Origin: Candidatus Undinarchaeales archaeon
Lineage (GTDB): Archaea; SpSt-1190; JASMDC01
Reading direction: 5' to 3'
NCBI GenBank assembly: GCA_030753015.1
Contig: JASMDC010000005.1
Span: 84,015 to 148,014, forward strand
Length of the DNA stretch: 64,000 nt
Below are positions 24,303-33,373 of this stretch, piece after piece. The translations under genes were made by a program, and so were the position numbers. The notes beneath the pieces are model-generated. The model was not told the DNA's origin, searched no databases, and saw nothing but the letters and a program-made list of their open reading frames with translations. Position 1 is the stretch's first letter; every line of letters starts with the position of its first letter.

Positions 24303-27257
24303 TCACTGTCGTTGCTGTGGTTGGGTTTGTTGCTGTTGTCGCTGATAATAGTCGTAGCGATAATAAGGCCGATTGTATTGATAGGAGCCATAGGCGCTCT
24401 GCTGTGCCTGGTAACCGGCCCCTCTTGCTTGGGCCGGACCTGCCGACGTGGCAGCCTGTACTGCTGCTGAGGCCGCCTTCGTCTTGGCCGCCGCCTGCCG
24501 CGAGATGACGAACAGTCCAGCACCACTGGCAAGTACCGCAAGGATGCCTACGAACATGATGAAACGTCCCCACCCGCCCTCTTCCTTAGGCACGGACGTG
24601 GCGAGCGTGCGGAAGGTCTCCATCTCGGTGCGGGCCTGGACGAGGTGGGCCTGTGCCCCCATCATGTCCCCTGCATCGGCCAGTCGACGGGCCTCTTCGA
24701 GCTCGTCCTGAGCGGTCTTGAGATGGTTCTGGAGACGCTCCTCGAGCAAGGCGAACTGTGTCGAGCTCACCTCCTTCTTCATGGTAGCGAAGCGCTCCAG
24801 CTCGACCTCGATGTTCCCCTCCGCCTCATTGAGCTCCTCGCCGAGACCCTTTGCGATCGCTTTCTCATCACCTATTGAGACCGTCACGGTCCCGCTCCCC
24901 TTCGGTCCCTCCTTGGAGACGACCTCCACCTTGGCGGTGAAGCTCCCCTGCTCCTCTATGGCGAAGGATACGGTGAATGTCGCATGGGCGCCCGTAGGGA
25001 TGGCCGCCACCCGGTTCTTGTCGGGCTTGCCCGGGATACCGGTGAGGTTCAGGAGAACGTCGTGGAGCTCCACGCTCCCCGTGTTCCGCACCCTGATAGT
25101 GAACGAGCCCTCCTCACCTATCGTGACGAACACCGTTCCCGTTGGGAGGTCGACCGACATGGACGGTACGCACTCGCAATCGCCGGAACAGCTCTTGCAG
25201 TCCTCGCCTGGCTGGCAGGTGCCATCACCACAGTAACCGCTCTCGGACATCACCTCGACCTCGTAGAGCGCGTACTGCGACTCGAGCCCCGTCCGCTGGA
25301 TCTCGATACGTGCCTTGTAGGTCCCGGTCTCTGTGTATTTGGGCACGGTCACCGTGGCGTAGAGCTCGGTTGTAGCTCCCTTGAAGAGAACAGGATGGGC
25401 GTCCTCCAGGGTGGTCCAGTCCGCCGCGGCACCCCAGGCGATCAGCTTCACCGGGACATCAGCACTCCCCTCGTTCTTCACGGAAATCGTGACGGTGACG
25501 GTACCTCCGGGCGATGTGCGTACGACCTCCGGCTCCTTGGGCACGAGCAGTCGCTGCTCCTCCTCGGCGCCGCAATCGACAGGGCACGTGTCGCCGTTCT
25601 CCTCCCCCTCGCACCGCTCGTCACCGCACACGACAGCAGCGCAGCCGGCCGCGTCGGCCTGATCGCGTCCGATGTCGCACACATTGTCACTTGTGCATGC
25701 ACAGTCCACTGAGATGGCGCACGTCTCGTTGTGGTAGGCAGAGCATTCACCGTCACCCAGACAGTCGTCTGTTCCGCAGTCGATGCAATGGCTGGCGCAC
25801 TCGCCCCGATCGCGTTCGCATACGCCGTTCCCGCATCGCTCGTTGTAGCAGCCTTTCTCGGTGGCGTTGACGTGGTCGGGCACGCACTGCCAGTCCGTAG
25901 GGCACGTGCACTGGTCCGGCGCGCTAGCGCAATCCTCACCTATGGCGGGGTTGCACATGGAATCGGCCTTGCAGATGGTCAAGTTACAGTCAGCGCATCC
26001 TGCCCCGCACTCGCCCAGGTCCACATCGCACACATTATCACCGCACTCCCTGAAGAAGCAGCCGGTGACGTTCGCCCGTGGCTCGGCCGGGTCGCACAGC
26101 GCGCCTTGGAGGCAGGGACAGTCGATGGATGAATTACAGTTCTCCCCGGCCTTGAGGTTGCATTCAGGATCTCGGGCGCACACAGTGACGTTGCATCCTA
26201 TGCACCCCTGAGCACATTCGCCGAAGCTGGTGGTGTTCCCGCTCACCAGGTCCTTCACCTCGAAGTCGCATATATCGTCCGTGCACGTGACAAGGAAGCA
26301 GCCCTGGCTGTTCGACCTTGGATCAGCGGGATCACAGAGACCATCGGCCGCGCAGGCGCAGTCCGGCGAGGTGTCGCACCGCTCTCCCAAGGCAAGAGTG
26401 CATGCGCCGTCTCCAGCGCACTGGGTGATATTGCAGTCGACACACCCGGCAAGGCACTCACCCGCATCACACACGCCATTACCACAGTCGGGACTGTAGC
26501 ATCCGCGAGGTGTGCTGGCCTGTGCCCCCGGTTCGCAGCTCCAACCACCCGGGCATGGGCAGAGGTCAGGATCGTTCTCGCAGGTGAGCCCAGCATCGAT
26601 ATCGCACGAGAGCTTCTGCGAGATCCTGAGCTCGATGTCGAGGAGACCTATTGGCGCTTTCTCGACAGCGAATGTCACTGCAAGGGATCCGTCGCCGAGG
26701 AAGGTGACATTGGGTGGTGTCCGCGAGCTGTGGATAAGAGTGATGTTGCCGTCCCTTGAAGGAGCGAACACTTCCCCATCGGTGGTGCGGTAGCCCAATG
26801 GCTCCATGTCTATCACCGCCAGCCTCACGGTCCCCCCGCCCTCGAGAGGGAGGATGCCGAACAAGGTCCAGACCACGTCCCCGCGCGACATTGGAACGGC
26901 GGCATCGTACTCCACGGCCACCACCTGCGAACGTCCACGAAGGAGCGGTTCGTTCAGTGCCACGACCAGCCCGGTACCAACGCCCGTGGGCGCGACTCGC
27001 ACGTTCAGAGGTTGCTCCCGATCGAACGCGACGAGACTTGGTTCATCCACTGGGAAGGGTGACTCAATCCACCACTCCTCCAACTGCTCACCCTCGGCGC
27101 AGCATGTAAGGTTCGCCGCTACGAGCACATGGACATATTCACGTCCGTGGACATCTACCTCCCATGCCACCTCCGCCAGAGCCGGGACGGTGAGCAGGCT
27201 CACGATGACGAGCATCTGTGCGGCCGCCAGGCCCGGACGTTGTGGTATCGGGTTCAT
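24303..27257 (-). CDS. Large secreted cysteine-repeat surface protein with C-terminal membrane anchor
   Basis: A 984-aa extracytoplasmic protein. It has a signal peptide (about 1-29), an N-terminal beta-type domain (30-215), then four to five cysteine-rich repeats of about 70-80 residues (about 218-560) with the pattern CG-x2-x-CD...GEC-x2-GC-x-DCN-x-T-x-C...GE-x-C...C-x-C...CDP. Two CARDB/NEW3-like beta domains follow (about 570-670 and 700-790) with a further CGDGTCQPGEDC motif between them, then a likely coiled coil (about 795-890), a membrane helix (about 900-922) and a Tyr/Gln/Pro-rich cytoplasmic tail (QAQQSAYGSYQYNRPYYRYD). Dozens of paired cysteines suggest a disulphide-stabilised surface protein. 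It starts 9 bases after the stop of the next cysteine-rich gene, with an AGGAGAGG ribosome-binding site, so they form an operon. Function unknown. Confidence 0.75.
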   Translation of the reverse strand: MNPIPQRPGLAAAQMLVIVSLLTVPALAEVAWEVDVHGREYVHVLVAANLTCCAEGEQLEEWWIESPFPVDEPSLVAFDREQPLNVRVAPTGVGTGLVVALNEPLLRGRSQVVAVEYDAAVPMSRGDVVWTLFGILPLEGGGTVRLAVIDMEPLGYRTTDGEVFAPSRDGNITLIHSSRTPPNVTFLGDGSLAVTFAVEKAPIGLLDIELRISQKLSCDIDAGLTCENDPDLCPCPGGWSCEPGAQASTPRGCYSPDCGNGVCDAGECLAGCVDCNITQCAGDGACTLALGERCDTSPDCACAADGLCDPADPRSNSQGCFLVTCTDDICDFEVKDLVSGNTTSFGECAQGCIGCNVTVCARDPECNLKAGENCNSSIDCPCLQGALCDPAEPRANVTGCFFRECGDNVCDVDLGECGAGCADCNLTICKADSMCNPAIGEDCASAPDQCTCPTDWQCVPDHVNATEKGCYNERCGNGVCERDRGECASHCIDCGTDDCLGDGECSAYHNETCAISVDCACTSDNVCDIGRDQADAAGCAAVVCGDERCEGEENGDTCPVDCGAEEEQRLLVPKEPEVVRTSPGGTVTVTISVKNEGSADVPVKLIAWGAAADWTTLEDAHPVLFKGATTELYATVTVPKYTETGTYKARIEIQRTGLESQYALYEVEVMSESGYCGDGTCQPGEDCKSCSGDCECVPSMSVDLPTGTVFVTIGEEGSFTIRVRNTGSVELHDVLLNLTGIPGKPDKNRVAAIPTGAHATFTVSFAIEEQGSFTAKVEVVSKEGPKGSGTVTVSIGDEKAIAKGLGEELNEAEGNIEVELERFATMKKEVSSTQFALLEERLQNHLKTAQDELEEARRLADAGDMMGAQAHLVQARTEMETFRTLATSVPKEEGGWGRFIMFVGILAVLASGAGLFVISRQAAAKTKAASAAVQAATSAGPAQARGAGYQAQQSAYGSYQYNRPYYRYDYYQRQQQQTQPQQRQ

Positions 27258-27266
27258 GGTCCTCTC

Positions 27267-30200
27267 CTACTCGATGGCACAGTCCTCCGGGCAGGCAAGA
27301 ACGTCCTCGCCAAGGACACAGGCGCCATCACCGCACACGGCGTCCGCCGAGGCAGCTGAACCGTACAGGCTGTAAGGCTCGGCCGGAGCGGAGGGTGCAG
27401 CACTGACTGCCTGGGAGATGCACCGGTTGGCAACGCACAGGCATGACGTGGGGGCCGCATCGGGCTTCATACAAACGATCCCGGTGCAGTCCTCGACCTC
27501 ATCGTACCGGCGGTTGAGACAGGTGGCCGCCTCGACGTCGCAACAGGCGTCAGCATGGACGCAGTCTGTGTCGGTCTCGCAGTACTCCGCAGGCGATACG
27601 GCCTCGGCCACACACTGTCCTTCGACGCATGCTGGCGCCCAGCGCTGAGCGGCCACGTCGGACGGCGTGGTGCAGGCACAGCTCGCCTCGCATACGACGG
27701 GCAACCGGGAGAACCGGTTGACGAACCTGGGCGGCCCGCACTCGCAGCATCCCGGTTGCTGGACGCAGTCCGCAGTACGGCGGCAGAACTCGGGATCAAG
27801 ATAGGCATCGTCCAGATAAGTACGCTCACAGTCCATGCCCACATGTATGATAGTTAATGCCTTCGAAAGGCCGCATCGGGCGTCGTCAGGCGGGCATTCC
27901 TCAAAGCCCGCGCCTTTGAACCGCACGAGCGACTTGCATGCATGGAGCACTGCGATATTGTCCACACAGGCCCCCTCCTCAGGGAGCACGTCCTCGTCCC
28001 CCTGCTGCCGGGCGACGGCGCATGCACCTTCTGGGCCATTACACCCGGCGAGGCAGCGGGTCTTCCCAGCATCCTCGGCCGTACTGCACGCGGCCTTGCA
28101 CGCCGTCACACCATCAGGATCGGTCGAGCCGCATTCCGAAAGACATGTGCCGACGGTCCCTACCGAGGTTGACATGCACGAATCCACACAGGTCCGGATA
28201 CTCTGGAGGTAGGCCGTAGCCGCACAGCGCTCAGTGCAGGCGGACCCCCACACGGCTTTGCGGGCAGTGCAAGCCGCGGTGCAGGCAGTGAAAGCTCCCT
28301 GCTCCTTGATCCGACAGTTCTCGTCGTTCTGTTCGTAGTCGTCCAGAGCGCGCCATGCCTCGGAAGAGGTGCATGAACGCTGGCACTTGTCCGCAAGCGT
28401 CGAGTGGCCCGAGCACCGTCCCGTACAGATGCCGACCATGCATGCGCTGTAATCCTCGTCGGTATCAGCACACGCCCTCCTGCCCTCCTGGATGCCACCA
28501 TAGGCATCCCAGCCCTGGATTGTCCCACATGCGTCCCTGCAGCGCTCCCCGACATCCAGGGAGGAGCTGCATGCCGATAGGCACTTATCCCGGAGGCATC
28601 CCTCGTGGTCGCCGCCGGATCCGCTGCACGCGGTCCGCGCCGCTGTATAGTCCCCGTAGGCGGTGAGCCCCTCGAAGGGTGTCTTGCAGTCCTTCGCGCA
28701 TATCGCGCTCTTGTCCAGCTCTCCCTGGCAGGTTTCCATACAGCGTTGCCCCATGCACGTCGCGAAGGTTGCATGGTTCGCGCACGCATCGTCCCGCAGG
28801 CCGTGGTCGGTCCAGCCATCCGGGCCAGCGCAGGCCACGCCGCACAAGGTCTGGAGGTTCGAACTGGCCTCGCAGTCTGTCCGGCAAAGAGAGGTCATAC
28901 ACTCGCTGTAGCTCGGAGGCGGGGACGAGCGACAGTGCTCGATGCACACGTCGTCCACGGCAGGCGCGAGCACCACGTCAGCGACGGTCTCCCCCAGCCT
29001 CGTGACCCCTGCGGCCACTAAGATCGAGAATGGGCCATAATCCCGTATATCGGCGTCATCGTAATCTGGTTTAAAGGTGAGGATGCGGGCTTCGGGATCC
29101 TTTACCTGGAGGGAGGCGGTCCGAGTATCGGCGTCGATGGACTCGAGCGTGATCTCGTATCCTTTGTACGTAATGGGCACGCCGCGCGAGAGGGTACGCT
29201 GCTCGGCCACTCCTAAACGTGGGCGGAGAGTCGCATTGCAGAGGATGTCGCACTTGCCCTGCTGTGCTTGAAGGCACGGCAAGACGCATGGAATGACCTC
29301 GGCGCTCTCCGCGTTCCGGCATGTCTGCTCGCACTCACTGGCCGCGAACGCGCAATCGTTCTCGCACAGGCTCCGCGACAGGGTGGCTGTCTCACGGCAT
29401 TCTCTCTCACAATTACTGGTCAGCCATGGCTGAGGTAGCTCAAGGAAATTGAGTTGGAACTCCGCCCAGTCACGGCCCATGCCCACGGGGATCGCGTGCG
29501 AGCTGGAGAGTGGACCCGCCACGCCCTGGCATCTTATGGCCGCCCCCACCAGCTCGTTCCCAAGATCGACGAGGGAATCCATAGGAAGGAAGGTGCCTGT
29601 GCACCCGGCACCCGGACATACGCCCTGATGGGCAACACCGACGCCAACACAGGCCGCGTCACAGGCTGTAGGATACGTTTCCCCGTCCGAACCGCACACC
29701 GGTTCATACAGATCGGGACACACACACTGTGGTTCGTCGTTGACGCACACGCCGTCCATGCACGCGCAGGTGTGGACTGTCGGGCAGGACCTCAGGCACT
29801 CAAGGCCGTCAGCATTTGCGGGAGAGCACGAGCAGGAGCATGACGAGAACGAGCAGTCCTGATCGGTAGTGCACTCGTCGGCCACACCGAAGGTCCCCGT
29901 CAGCTCGCGTGCCTGGGTACGCACCCGGTCGGCGATATCGTGCGCCTTGTACTGGACTAGCTCCAGGGCGATATCGTCGAGAGCGCGGACCACGGCCTCC
30001 ATGGTCCGGGAGTTCTCTAGCGAGAGAGCGCTGTCGGGCTCACAGGCGATTACTGGGCCGAACGTCTCCGCTCGGGCCTCGCGGAAATACACGTCCTTGA
30101 CCGACCAGTCTAACACGTCCACAAGGACGAGAATAGTGCCGTAAACGGGGCACTGGGTAAGGCAGGGACCGGCCGAGCGGACGCTCGTACCAGCGCACCT

Positions 30201-30968
30201 GGCCAGACAGGGATTGGCATAGGTGATCCAGTCCTCCCCGCACACGGGTGCCGTCACGACCGGGCACTGGCACAGAGCACAGAGCTGGTCCCGGCCTGTC
30301 TCGGCAGCGGCAGCGTCCTTATCGCTGAGAGGTACGGTGCAGCTCGTCTCCAAGGGAACGAAGCTCAGGGCGATTATGTTGTCCCGGGCATAGGGAGGGA
30401 TATGGATGGTATACTTTTGCTTGTTCAGAAGGTCCGCCGATAGGGGCTTGATAAGCTCGTGGGCGAGGGCCACGCTCTTGAGCCGGTCCTTCTCTCCAGC
30501 AGAGAGGCTCGCAAGCGTCGCCGGGCCGGGCCTGCCCTGCCCTGATGCGGGCATCTTGCGGTATGTGAGCTCGAGGATGTTCACCTCGCCCTTCACGTCC
30601 GCGGTGACCCGCAGCATCAGGACGAGCCCACTATCGAGCGTCGTTCGGTAATAGACGTTGACGGTCTTGACACCCGTCCCCCCCACATCCCTGACGAACG
30701 CACGTGAGATGCTCGGTTCGATGCTGGATAGGTCGGCTCCAGCTTCCTCGAGAGATGAGAAGAACGCCTTCATGATACCGTTATTGGCAAGGCTTTCCAC
30801 CAGGGCCGTGCGTTGGCTCGCTGGCAACACCTGTGCCTCAGGTCGCTGGGCGAGCACCTTGGCCCGGTTCTCCTTGACTAGGTCGAGGAGGTTCCCGGCA
30901 ACGGTGCAGGAAACAACCAGCATGATCGTCAACAGGATTTCGAATGTCCTACCCATGTCTAATCCCAT
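27267..30968 (-). CDS. Giant secreted cysteine-rich protein with two Kazal-like domains
   Basis: A 1233-aa secreted protein with a signal peptide (about 5-25). A mixed domain (26-225) is followed by a Kazal-like domain at about 230-269 (CQCPVVTAPVCGEDWITYAN), a second at about 415-451 (CVCPDLYEPVCGSDGETYPT) and a region of about 450 residues with regularly spaced C-x3-C motifs (ECRETATLSRSLCENDC type). The C-terminus carries further cysteine motifs and ends with CGDGACVLGEDVLACPEDC, the same motif type as in the downstream gene. Kazal domains inhibit serine proteases in eukaryotes and bacteria; here that role is inference. A TTTTTATC box at about 30992-30999 fits a leaderless start at 30968. 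First gene of a two-gene operon. Confidence 0.75.
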   Translation of the reverse strand: MGLDMGRTFEILLTIMLVVSCTVAGNLLDLVKENRAKVLAQRPEAQVLPASQRTALVESLANNGIMKAFFSSLEEAGADLSSIEPSISRAFVRDVGGTGVKTVNVYYRTTLDSGLVLMLRVTADVKGEVNILELTYRKMPASGQGRPGPATLASLSAGEKDRLKSVALAHELIKPLSADLLNKQKYTIHIPPYARDNIIALSFVPLETSCTVPLSDKDAAAAETGRDQLCALCQCPVVTAPVCGEDWITYANPCLARCAGTSVRSAGPCLTQCPVYGTILVLVDVLDWSVKDVYFREARAETFGPVIACEPDSALSLENSRTMEAVVRALDDIALELVQYKAHDIADRVRTQARELTGTFGVADECTTDQDCSFSSCSCSCSPANADGLECLRSCPTVHTCACMDGVCVNDEPQCVCPDLYEPVCGSDGETYPTACDAACVGVGVAHQGVCPGAGCTGTFLPMDSLVDLGNELVGAAIRCQGVAGPLSSSHAIPVGMGRDWAEFQLNFLELPQPWLTSNCERECRETATLSRSLCENDCAFAASECEQTCRNAESAEVIPCVLPCLQAQQGKCDILCNATLRPRLGVAEQRTLSRGVPITYKGYEITLESIDADTRTASLQVKDPEARILTFKPDYDDADIRDYGPFSILVAAGVTRLGETVADVVLAPAVDDVCIEHCRSSPPPSYSECMTSLCRTDCEASSNLQTLCGVACAGPDGWTDHGLRDDACANHATFATCMGQRCMETCQGELDKSAICAKDCKTPFEGLTAYGDYTAARTACSGSGGDHEGCLRDKCLSACSSSLDVGERCRDACGTIQGWDAYGGIQEGRRACADTDEDYSACMVGICTGRCSGHSTLADKCQRSCTSSEAWRALDDYEQNDENCRIKEQGAFTACTAACTARKAVWGSACTERCAATAYLQSIRTCVDSCMSTSVGTVGTCLSECGSTDPDGVTACKAACSTAEDAGKTRCLAGCNGPEGACAVARQQGDEDVLPEEGACVDNIAVLHACKSLVRFKGAGFEECPPDDARCGLSKALTIIHVGMDCERTYLDDAYLDPEFCRRTADCVQQPGCCECGPPRFVNRFSRLPVVCEASCACTTPSDVAAQRWAPACVEGQCVAEAVSPAEYCETDTDCVHADACCDVEAATCLNRRYDEVEDCTGIVCMKPDAAPTSCLCVANRCISQAVSAAPSAPAEPYSLYGSAASADAVCGDGACVLGEDVLACPEDCAIE

Positions 30969-31082
30969 GGTCCATATCGGGCACCAGGGATAAAAACATT
31001 TGGGCGGCAGCGCCTAAGAGCCTCAATCCATCGTTGGACCGGACAGGGAAGAGAAAAAGGGGAGGCCCTGATATGACAGGGC

Positions 31083-31283
31083 CTACTTCTCGATCTTGAA
31101 GGCGACCTTCACGGTCACTTCGTACTGGACTATCTTGCTCTCCTTCACGCGAACGCGAGCATTGCCAACATCCATGTACTCGATGCCATGGAGGCTCTTC
31201 TCGGCCTCAGAGAGTGCGTTCCGAACGGCCTCCGAGAAACCCTCTTCTGAGGTGCCAATCAATTCAATTACTTTGTATACCAT
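31083..31283 (-). CDS. Dodecin (flavin-binding protein)
   Basis: A 66-aa dodecin: MVYKVIELIGTSEEGFSEAVRNALSEA, then a second strand YMDVGNARVRVKESKIVQYEVTVKVAFKIEK. Dodecins form hollow dodecamers that bind riboflavin or FMN and buffer flavin or protect from its photochemistry. The frame is open seven codons further, but this ATG gives the family length exactly. A TATA-like TTAAGTATG (about 31311-31319) lies about 30 bases upstream. A flavin store is sensible in a genome with an ETF system. Confidence 0.93.
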   Translation of the reverse strand: MVYKVIELIGTSEEGFSEAVRNALSEAEKSLHGIEYMDVGNARVRVKESKIVQYEVTVKVAFKIEK

Positions 31284-31372
31284 GGTCCCTTCCGGTGAGG
31301 GCAAGCGGGTGCATACTTAAGAAGTGTCATGCATGAGCCTGCCACAAGGGAACAAGGTGCATGGCATCCCCT

Positions 31373-31804
31373 TTACCTACCCTTCTTGAGGTCGATGGTA
31401 CCGATCATGGTCACTGTCTTGGCCACGGCATCAGAATAGGTGTCCCGGAAGTCGATGACGAACTCGTTGAACTCCTGGATCCCGGGGAAGCGCAACTTCA
31501 ACATCACGTCGTACTCTCCTGTGACGCCGAACACCTCATGTACATAGTGATTACCGAGCAGTCGCCGGTCCAGATACTTGGAAGAGGTACCGGACACGAG
31601 CATGAATACAACAAGCTCCTCCCCGAGCTGGGCATGGTCCACAGCGATGGTGTACTTGCGGATGACGCCATTCTCCTTGAGACGTTTCATGCGCTGATGC
31701 ACCGTGGAAGGTCGCATCCCCAGACGTTTGGCGAGGGTCCGCACCGAAGCGCGGCCGTCATGCTTCAGCTCATCGAGGATCGCTCGATCCCTTTCGTCGA
31801 CCAT
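31373..31804 (-). CDS. Lrp/AsnC family transcriptional regulator
   Basis: A 143-aa Lrp-type regulator: N-terminal HTH (MVDERDRAILDELKHDGRASVRTLAKRLGMRPSTVHQRMKRLKENGVI) and a C-terminal RAM domain (about 65-140, VFGVTGEYDVMLKLRFPGIQEFNEFV). The frame is open 16 codons upstream, but ATG 31804 lies about 25 bases after ATTATAAAAC and would be leaderless. Two identical palindromes in the gap to the divergent ahcY gene suggest that it regulates itself and adenosylhomocysteinase, perhaps in response to an amino acid such as methionine. Confidence 0.9.
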   Translation of the reverse strand: MVDERDRAILDELKHDGRASVRTLAKRLGMRPSTVHQRMKRLKENGVIRKYTIAVDHAQLGEELVVFMLVSGTSSKYLDRRLLGNHYVHEVFGVTGEYDVMLKLRFPGIQEFNEFVIDFRDTYSDAVAKTVTMIGTIDLKKGR

Positions 31805-31839
31805 GGATATATTTTGTCCGTTAATTGTTTTATAATTTT

Positions 31840-31891
31840 GGACAATGTCCACAAATATACCTTATTTTCAACACATTATTGGACATTGTCC
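31840..31891. promoter_or_regulatory. Paired palindromic Lrp-type sites between lrp-like gene and ahcY
   Basis: GGACAATGTCC (31840-31850) and GGACATTGTCC (31881-31891) are the same 11-base palindrome in opposite orientation, 41 bases centre to centre, about four helical turns. The first abuts the TATA box of the Lrp gene (about 31828-31837, minus strand). The second is just upstream of the probable ahcY TATA region (about 31903-31914). A further TTGTCC half-site is at 31814-31819. Confidence 0.7.
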
Positions 31892-31940
31892 TAATAATTC
31901 GGTACAAACTATATGAACGTCGCGGAACAGGAAGAGTATC

Positions 31941-33194
31941 ATGGGATCGAACGTTAAGGACATGTCCCTGGCCCCCCAGGGAGCGCTCAACATCGAATGG
32001 GCAGAGATGCAGATGGGAGGACTCCTCCGTCTCAAGGCTTCCTTGGAGAAGAGCAAGCCCTTCAAGGGCGTTCGGGTCGGCATGTGCCTACACATCACCA
32101 AAGAGACCGCAGTGCTCGTCAACACCCTGCGTGCCGCTGGTGCCGAGGTGTCCATCACGGGATGCAACCCTCTCTCCACCCAGGACGACGTGGCCGCGGC
32201 CCTTGCCAAGGACGGCGTCGACGTGTACGGCTGGCGGGCCGAGACCAACGACGAGTACTACGAGTGCCTCAACAAGGTGCTGGACACCAAACCCCAGTAC
32301 ACCGTGGACGACGGGTGCGACCTGGTAACCATCGTGCACACCGAGCGGCAGGACCTTCTGGACGGCATCTTCGCCGGGGCCGAGGAGACCACGACCGGCG
32401 TCATCCGCCTCCGTGCCATGGAGAAGGAAGGCGTTCTCAAGTACCCTATGGTGGCCGTCAACGACTCGGATACCAAGCACCTCATGGACAACTTCATCGG
32501 TACAGGTCAGAGCACCATTGACGGCATCCTCCGCGCATCCAACGTACTGGTGGCGTCCAAGAACGTGGTGATCGCTGGCTACGGTTCCTGCGGCAAGGGC
32601 GTTTCCAAGCGCGCCGCCGGGCTCGGTGCCAACGTCACCGTCACCGAGGTCAACCCCTTCCGTGCGTTACAGGCATCAATGGACGGCTGGCGCGTTATGC
32701 CCATGACACTGGCTGCACCCACGGCCGACATAATCATAACCGTCACTGGATGCAAGGACGTTGTGACCGAACGCCACTTCCCCCTGCTCAAGGACGGTGC
32801 CATCCTGGCCAACTCCGGTCACTTCGACTCCGAGGTCAACGTCAAGGCCCTGGGCAGTGCTGCCAAGAGCATGCGGCGGATCCGGCCGGACTTCGACGAG
32901 TACACCCTGCCCGACGGCCGGCGCGTGTTCGTGTGCGGCGAAGGGCGCCTCGTGAACCTGGCCGCAGCAGAGGGGCACCCCTCCACCATCATGGCCATGT
33001 CCTTCATGGACCAGACCTTCGCCCTGAAGTGGGTCCTGGAGAACCGCGAATCGCTGGAGAACAAGGTGTATGTCCTACCAGAAGAGCTGGACATGAAGGT
33101 TGCCCGGCTCCAGCTGGAGAGCATGAAGATCGACATTGACGTGCTCACGCCCGAGCAGGATGCCTACCTCAACTCCTGGCAAGAGGGGACGTGA
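31941..33194 (+). CDS. ahcY: Adenosylhomocysteinase
   Basis: A 417-aa S-adenosylhomocysteine hydrolase that splits SAH to adenosine and homocysteine and so relieves inhibition of methyltransferases. The NAD-binding Rossmann motif VVIAGYGSCGKGVSKRAAGLGANVTVTEVNP is intact. The active-site segment NDSDTKHLMDNFIGTGQSTIDGILRASN is also intact (lysine and aspartate of the family). The C-terminus LNLAAAEGHPS-type segment is present as LVNLAAAEGHPSTIMAMSFMDQ. The divergent Lrp regulator and the two palindromes point to regulation. Other genes of by-product salvage (deaminase, purA) lie at 39-42 kb. Confidence 0.96.
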   Translation: MGSNVKDMSLAPQGALNIEWAEMQMGGLLRLKASLEKSKPFKGVRVGMCLHITKETAVLVNTLRAAGAEVSITGCNPLSTQDDVAAALAKDGVDVYGWRAETNDEYYECLNKVLDTKPQYTVDDGCDLVTIVHTERQDLLDGIFAGAEETTTGVIRLRAMEKEGVLKYPMVAVNDSDTKHLMDNFIGTGQSTIDGILRASNVLVASKNVVIAGYGSCGKGVSKRAAGLGANVTVTEVNPFRALQASMDGWRVMPMTLAAPTADIIITVTGCKDVVTERHFPLLKDGAILANSGHFDSEVNVKALGSAAKSMRRIRPDFDEYTLPDGRRVFVCGEGRLVNLAAAEGHPSTIMAMSFMDQTFALKWVLENRESLENKVYVLPEELDMKVARLQLESMKIDIDVLTPEQDAYLNSWQEGT

Positions 33195-33209
33195 AGTTAT
33201 TGGAAAAAG

Positions 33210-33326
33210 GTACGTCCGAGATCGGGCGTACGGTTGTCGCAGCGGGCGTCTGGAACGGAACGGACGCCCCTGCGCCCCCCCTGCCAGCAGTGGAATGAAA
33301 AGAAGCACCAAATATCTCTTCCACTG
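33210..33326 (+). other. Three consecutive hairpins downstream of ahcY
   Basis: The 180-base gap after ahcY can form three hairpins: GTACGTCC/GGGCGTAC (33210-33231, six-base loop, one G-T pair), GGGCGTC/GACGCCC (33244-33269, 12-base loop) and CAGTGGAA/TTCCACTG (33288-33326, 23-base loop). They could be a structured 3' end, a terminator region or a small RNA. No oligo-T run follows. Confidence 0.35.
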
Positions 33327-33373
33327 AAAAGGTATCCGGCAAGCGTTTTATTCCGGTCCGATAAATAAATCAT

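Noticed and set aside
24300-24480. Low-complexity CAA/CAG-type sequence as a DNA repeat
   Set aside because: It encodes the Gln/Tyr-rich C-terminal tail of the secreted protein and is not an independent repeat element.
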